Shown: piece after piece, positions 15,151 through 18,030 of the stretch | How the letters are laid out: every line of letters begins with the position of its first letter | How positions within the stretch are numbered: the first letter of the stretch is position 1 | NCBI GenBank assembly: GCA_038326165.1 | Contig: JBBQJT010000062.1 | Span: 1 to 18,030 of the forward strand | Reading direction: 5' to 3' | DNA length: 18,030 bases | From: JAEUUM01 sp038326165 | GTDB lineage: Bacteria > Bacteroidota > Bacteroidia > Chitinophagales > Saprospiraceae | The notes under the pieces: model-generated | The model's input: the letters and a program-made list of their open reading frames with translations, nothing else | What the model was told of the DNA's origin: nothing | The model's database searches: none | Position numbers and translations under genes: made by a program

Positions 15151-17198
15151 GCTGATTGATCCAATTTTTTTACCATAGTTAAGATTGTAGCAACGGCAAC
15201 TGTTTCACCAGTTTCATCATAAACATCTACCATAAATTTCACAATTCCTTTTGCAATATCATCTTCACTTTTCTTCTCTTGATCTATTTTCTCCTTGACA
15301 GTCAAACGGACGCCAATGGTCATGCCTGCATAGACTGGTTTGGTGAATCGGCAATCTTCTAATCCATAATTCAACAATACTGGTCCTTTGAGCGGATCAA
15401 CGAATAATCCTGCAGCAGCCGATAGAACAAAATAACCATGAGCCACTCGTTGAGTAAATATTGTCCCATCCAATGAGGTTGCATCAGTATGGGCATAAAA
15501 GTGGTCCCAGCTTACATTGGCAAAATTGACAATGTCAGCATCAGTTACTGTTCTTTTGTGTGTAATAACAGTTTCACCTACCTTCAGATCTTCAAAATGT
15601 TTGCGGAATAGGTGTTTATCGGGCTCAATATAGGCTGCACCTGCTTGATAGATATTGGTAACGGCAGTTATAGTTGTTGGGTGTCCTTGAATTGCACAAC
15701 GTTGCAAATAATGCATTACACCGCGCATACCACCCATCTCTTCACCACCTCCTGCTCTACCAGGGCCTCCATGTACCAACATAGGCATAGGTGAACCATG
15801 TCCAGTGCTATCTTTGGCACAATCTCTGTTCAATACCAATATTCTGCCATGATGGCTTGCTGCTCCTATCACGTAGTGTCTTGCTATATCGTTATCGTAA
15901 GTTATAATTGAACTGCATAAGGAACCTTTACCCATTTTGGCTAATTGTATTGCTTCATCAGTAGTTGTATAAGGCATAATTGTTGAAATGGGCCCGAATG
16001 CCTCTATTTCATGCGTTTTGGTTTTTTCAAATGGTTTTTCATTTAAAAGAATCAAGGGAGAAATAAATGCTCCTTTATCTTTATCTCCTCCTTTGATTTG
16101 CACATGATTTGGGTCTCCATAGATCAAAGTGGACTCAGTAAGTAGCAATTCGAATCTTTCTTTGACTTCCTCAAGTTGTTTTCTGCCAGCCAACGCGCCC
16201 ATTCTGACCCCTTCTACTCGAGGGTCACCGATGGTATTGCTGTTTAGCATTTCGGCAAGTGCTTTATGAACGGGCTCAATTAAATTTTCGGGAACGATTA
16301 TTCTGCGAACTGCGGTACATTTTTGTCCGGCTTTGGTTGTGATTTCTTTTCTGATCTCTTTGATAAAAAGTGAAAATTCTTCGGTACCGGGGACTGCATC
16401 CAATCCAAGAATACTACAATTCAAACTATCCGCCTCCATATTGAAAGGTACGGATTCGTTGATGATTTTTGGGTGGGATTTTAACATGCGCCCAGTATCA
16501 GCCGATCCAGTAAAAGTAACAACATCCTGATAGTTGACGTGATCTAATATTCCGCGAGCAGAGCCACAGATCAACTGAAGGGATCCTTGAGGTAAAATAC
16601 CAGAGGCTATAATATCCCTGAACATGGCTTCAGTCAGGTAAGAAGTTAAAGAAGCTGGTTTAACAATAGCTGGCATTCCAGCCATTAAGTTGACTGCAAT
16701 TTTTTCCAACATCCCCCAGATCGGAAAATTGAAGGCATTGATGTGGATAGCAACTCCTTCCTTGGGAACCATGATATGATGTCCAATAAAATGACCATTT
16801 TTACTCAAAGGAGCAGTTTCCCCATCAATGTAATAAGATTCATTTGGGAACTTCCGCCGCAATGAGGCATTTGCAAATAAGTTGCCTATTCCGCCTTCAA
16901 TGTCAACCCAGCTGTCTGCTTTGGTTGCACCAGTTTTGTAAGACAATTCATAATAGCTATCCTTTCTTTCCATCAGGTACATGGCCAATGCTTTGAGCAT
17001 TAAGCCTCTCTGTTGGAATGTCATTTTTCGTAAAGTGGGATTTCCTTGAGTTCTGGCATAATGAATCATTTGGCCAAAATCCAAGCCAGCCGAACTGGCA
17101 GAGGCTATAGGCGCGCCAGTTGAGGCATCTGAGAGTAGTTCTCCATCAGATGTACCTGCTATCCATTGCCCACAGGCAAAATTTAAGAGTTTTTGCAT
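15147..17198 (-). CDS. paaZ: Bifunctional aldehyde dehydrogenase / MaoC-type enoyl-CoA hydratase (PaaZ)
   Basis: 683 residues, the full PaaZ length. The N-terminal aldehyde dehydrogenase domain (1 to about 515) has INAFNFPIWG (153-162), Lys180, Glu255 in NMEADSLN and the nucleophile Cys294 in AGQKCTA. The C-terminal MaoC hot-dog domain (about 532-680) carries the dyad Asp565 and His570 (WDHFYAH) and RVAHGYFVLS. In phenylacetate degradation PaaZ opens the oxepin-CoA ring (hydratase side) and oxidises the semialdehyde (dehydrogenase side). Both active sites look intact. Only the crotonase partner is linked here, so the rest of the pathway is elsewhere or the enzyme serves a related ring-cleavage route. 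The ATG at 17198 has a clean upstream region; a dyad at 17201-17223 touches the leader. Confidence 0.95.
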   Translation of the reverse strand: MQKLLNFACGQWIAGTSDGELLSDASTGAPIASASSAGLDFGQMIHYARTQGNPTLRKMTFQQRGLMLKALAMYLMERKDSYYELSYKTGATKADSWVDIEGGIGNLFANASLRRKFPNESYYIDGETAPLSKNGHFIGHHIMVPKEGVAIHINAFNFPIWGMLEKIAVNLMAGMPAIVKPASLTSYLTEAMFRDIIASGILPQGSLQLICGSARGILDHVNYQDVVTFTGSADTGRMLKSHPKIINESVPFNMEADSLNCSILGLDAVPGTEEFSLFIKEIRKEITTKAGQKCTAVRRIIVPENLIEPVHKALAEMLNSNTIGDPRVEGVRMGALAGRKQLEEVKERFELLLTESTLIYGDPNHVQIKGGDKDKGAFISPLILLNEKPFEKTKTHEIEAFGPISTIMPYTTTDEAIQLAKMGKGSLCSSIITYDNDIARHYVIGAASHHGRILVLNRDCAKDSTGHGSPMPMLVHGGPGRAGGGEEMGGMRGVMHYLQRCAIQGHPTTITAVTNIYQAGAAYIEPDKHLFRKHFEDLKVGETVITHKRTVTDADIVNFANVSWDHFYAHTDATSLDGTIFTQRVAHGYFVLSAAAGLFVDPLKGPVLLNYGLEDCRFTKPVYAGMTIGVRLTVKEKIDQEKKSEDDIAKGIVKFMVDVYDETGETVAVATILTMVKKLDQSA

Positions 17199-17200
17199 AG

Positions 17201-17223
17201 AATTTTAATCGAGTCGTAAAATT
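17201..17223. promoter_or_regulatory. Inverted repeat just upstream of paaZ, possible operator
   Basis: AATTTTA (17201-17207) and TAAAATT (17217-17223) are perfect inverted arms separated by 9 nt, ending 3 nt from the paaZ start codon. Arm length and spacing would suit a dimeric repressor, and a repressor bound there would cover the leader. No regulator gene is in the window, and AT-rich arms can arise by chance. Confidence 0.25.
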
Positions 17224-17340
17224 AACTCATCCACACTTATGAAAGTTCATTTTGAAAATAAATCAACCTTTATCTGGATGAAAAGTAGGTATGGTAATTT
17301 GATGTTGTTGTCCATGTATGAAGAAAATACAAAGGCTTGG
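17224..17340. other. Intergenic segment upstream of paaZ without a gene
   Basis: AT-rich sequence between the paaZ leader and the heptamer array. It should contain the paaZ promoter on the minus strand, but I find no close match to TTTG-N19-TAnnTTTG; the nearest is TAATTTTA on the minus strand close to the start codon. No ORF of note. Confidence 0.5.
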
Positions 17341-17690
17341 AGGGGATGATGGGTTATGGGTTATAGTTTATGTGTTTATGGGTTATAGTTTATGGTTTAT
17401 GGTTTAGAGGTTATGGGTTGAGAGGTTGAAGGTTGAGAAGTTTAGGGTTGAGAGGTTTATGGTTTATAGTTTATGGGTTTATAGGTTATGTGTTTATGGG
17501 TTTAGAAGTTTAGAAGTTTAGGGTTGAGAGGTTTATGGTTTATAGTTTATGGTTTATGGTTTATGGTTTATGGGTTTATTGTTTATGGTTTATGGTTTAT
17601 TGTTTATGGGTTTATGGTTTTATGGTTTACATGTTTATAGTTTATGGGTTATGGGTTAATTGTTTATGGGTTTATGGTTTATGGGTTATT
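17341..17690. repeat. Degenerate GT-rich heptamer array (TTTATGG / TTTAGGG-like)
   Basis: About 350 nt made of variants of a 7-8-nt unit, mostly TTTATGG(G), with GGTTGAG, TTTAGAG, TTTATAG and TTTAGGG variants; about twenty exact TTTATGG copies can be counted. The plus strand has a single C (position 17630) in the whole stretch. Copies are imperfect and drift in phase, and a 41-nt block is repeated at 17436-17476 and 17512-17552. Any ORF here (for example the one reading MVY-LWF repeats) is an artefact of the repeat. Origin and function unknown. Confidence 0.9.
17436..17552. repeat. 41-bp direct repeat inside the heptamer array, 76-nt period
   Basis: Positions 17436-17476 and 17512-17552 are identical over 41 nt, starting at AGAAGTTTAGGGTTGAGAGG. 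The exact copy stands out against the degenerate units around it, which points to a recent segmental duplication within the array. Confidence 0.8.
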
Positions 17691-17713
17691 CAAAAATTGA
17701 GAGCATTAGAAAT

Positions 17714-17745
17714 CCTAATAATCATTAAATCATAAAAATCATAGC
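17714..17745. repeat. Short AATCAT-type tandem repeat
   Basis: Four successive ATCCT/ATCAT units spaced 8-9 nt apart (aatcctaat, aatcattaa, atcataaaa, atcatag). Similar AATCATAAAAATC strings are scattered in intergenic DNA of many Bacteroidota genomes as far as I recall; here it directly follows the heptamer array. Confidence 0.45.
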
Positions 17746-18030
17746 CTGTCCTGACTGGAGACACGTTAGGATTCAGACAAAAGGGGGATTGAGGCTAAAG
17801 CTAATGCCAAGTTTAAGGTTCAGATGTTCAATCGTTCAAGAAAAACAGCCGCTTCAGCAGCTCCATATTATCAATTTCTCCAAAAACCCACTTCATTCCA
17901 ATGTTAATTAATTTGGTTAAAAGTTAAGTATTAAAAATATTTCATAAAATATTTGGATAAATGACGGATTAGTTATATTATTGCTTTATCAATTGATAAG
18001 TACCTCTAATCGTGCTTTTTGCCAATAGAG
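17746..18030. other. Gene-free intergenic region to the window end
   Basis: No supported ORF on either strand. The last 120 nt are very AT-rich and contain a repeated AAAATATTT (17934-17942 and 17946-17954, 12-nt period) and the perfect palindrome at 17986-17999. This looks like a regulatory region for a gene beyond the window, but no start codon context can be judged. On the minus strand two frames are open for 13-16 codons from the window edge, too short to call as gene ends. Confidence 0.5.
17986..17999. promoter_or_regulatory. Perfect 14-bp palindrome, possible operator
   Basis: TTATCAATTGATAA is its own reverse complement. It lies in AT-rich DNA at the window edge, where a binding site for a homodimeric regulator of an outside gene would be expected. 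It could also fold as a 5-bp stem with a 4-nt loop. No regulator is identified. Confidence 0.35.

Noticed and set aside
17341..17690. CRISPR array or true telomere
   Set aside because: No constant repeat with unique spacers is present, and units are degenerate and internal to the sequence, followed by ordinary DNA.
17535..17735. 66-codon plus-strand ORF inside the heptamer array
   Set aside because: Its protein is a repeat of Tyr, Gly, Leu, Trp, Phe, Met and Val generated by the repeated unit, with no start context. It is an artefact of C-free DNA lacking stops in that frame.
17989..18030. 3' end of a minus-strand gene at the window edge
   Set aside because: Two frames are open for 13 and 16 codons from the edge, but nothing distinguishes either from chance without flanking sequence.

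Overview
The window looks like chromosomal DNA of a Bacteroidota bacterium. The evidence is a subtilase ending in a type IX secretion sorting domain, a DUF3078 envelope protein, a TlpA-type thioredoxin with a long N-terminal domain, AT-rich sequence, a general lack of Shine-Dalgarno sites, and promoter candidates of the TTTG / TAnnTTTG type. Protein style fits Saprospiria or Chitinophagia, but that finer placement is a guess. No tRNA, rRNA, CRISPR array, transposase or phage gene is visible.

Layout. (1) 92-2703, minus strand: a compact four-gene unit of ECF sigma factor, 73-residue protein, CmpX-like mechanosensitive channel and DUF3078 outer-membrane-type protein, with a promoter candidate upstream and a hairpin terminator candidate at 26-67. 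(2) 2864-4117, plus: hemA (glutamyl-tRNA reductase), convergent with and overlapping the next gene. (3) 4089-7379, minus: a secreted subtilase with a T9SS tail, followed by a large exported protein of unknown function. (4) 7458-14324, plus: an AlkA-like DNA glycosylase, an aspartoacylase-family metallohydrolase, NAD-dependent DNA ligase ligA, a TlpA-like thioredoxin protein, a VanX-type D,D-dipeptidase lipoprotein and a lone MoxR AAA+ ATPase. (5) 14389-17198, minus: paaZ and a crotonase-fold protein joined by a 4-bp ATGA overlap. (6) 17199-18030: no supported gene; it holds a nearly C-free degenerate heptamer repeat array, a short AATCAT-type repeat and AT-rich DNA with a perfect 14-bp palindrome.

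Most notable. The first unit combines the same kinds of parts as the Pseudomonas cmpX/sigX/oprF region: an ECF sigma factor, a TM_helix/MscS channel, a small protein, and an outer-membrane protein ending in Phe. No membrane anti-sigma factor is present, and the sigma factor carries an unusual hydrophobic C-terminal tail. This suggests, without proving, an envelope-tension or membrane-stress response module. The rest is mainly housekeeping: haem synthesis, base-excision repair and ligation, cell-envelope thiol and peptidoglycan functions, and CoA-thioester catabolism.
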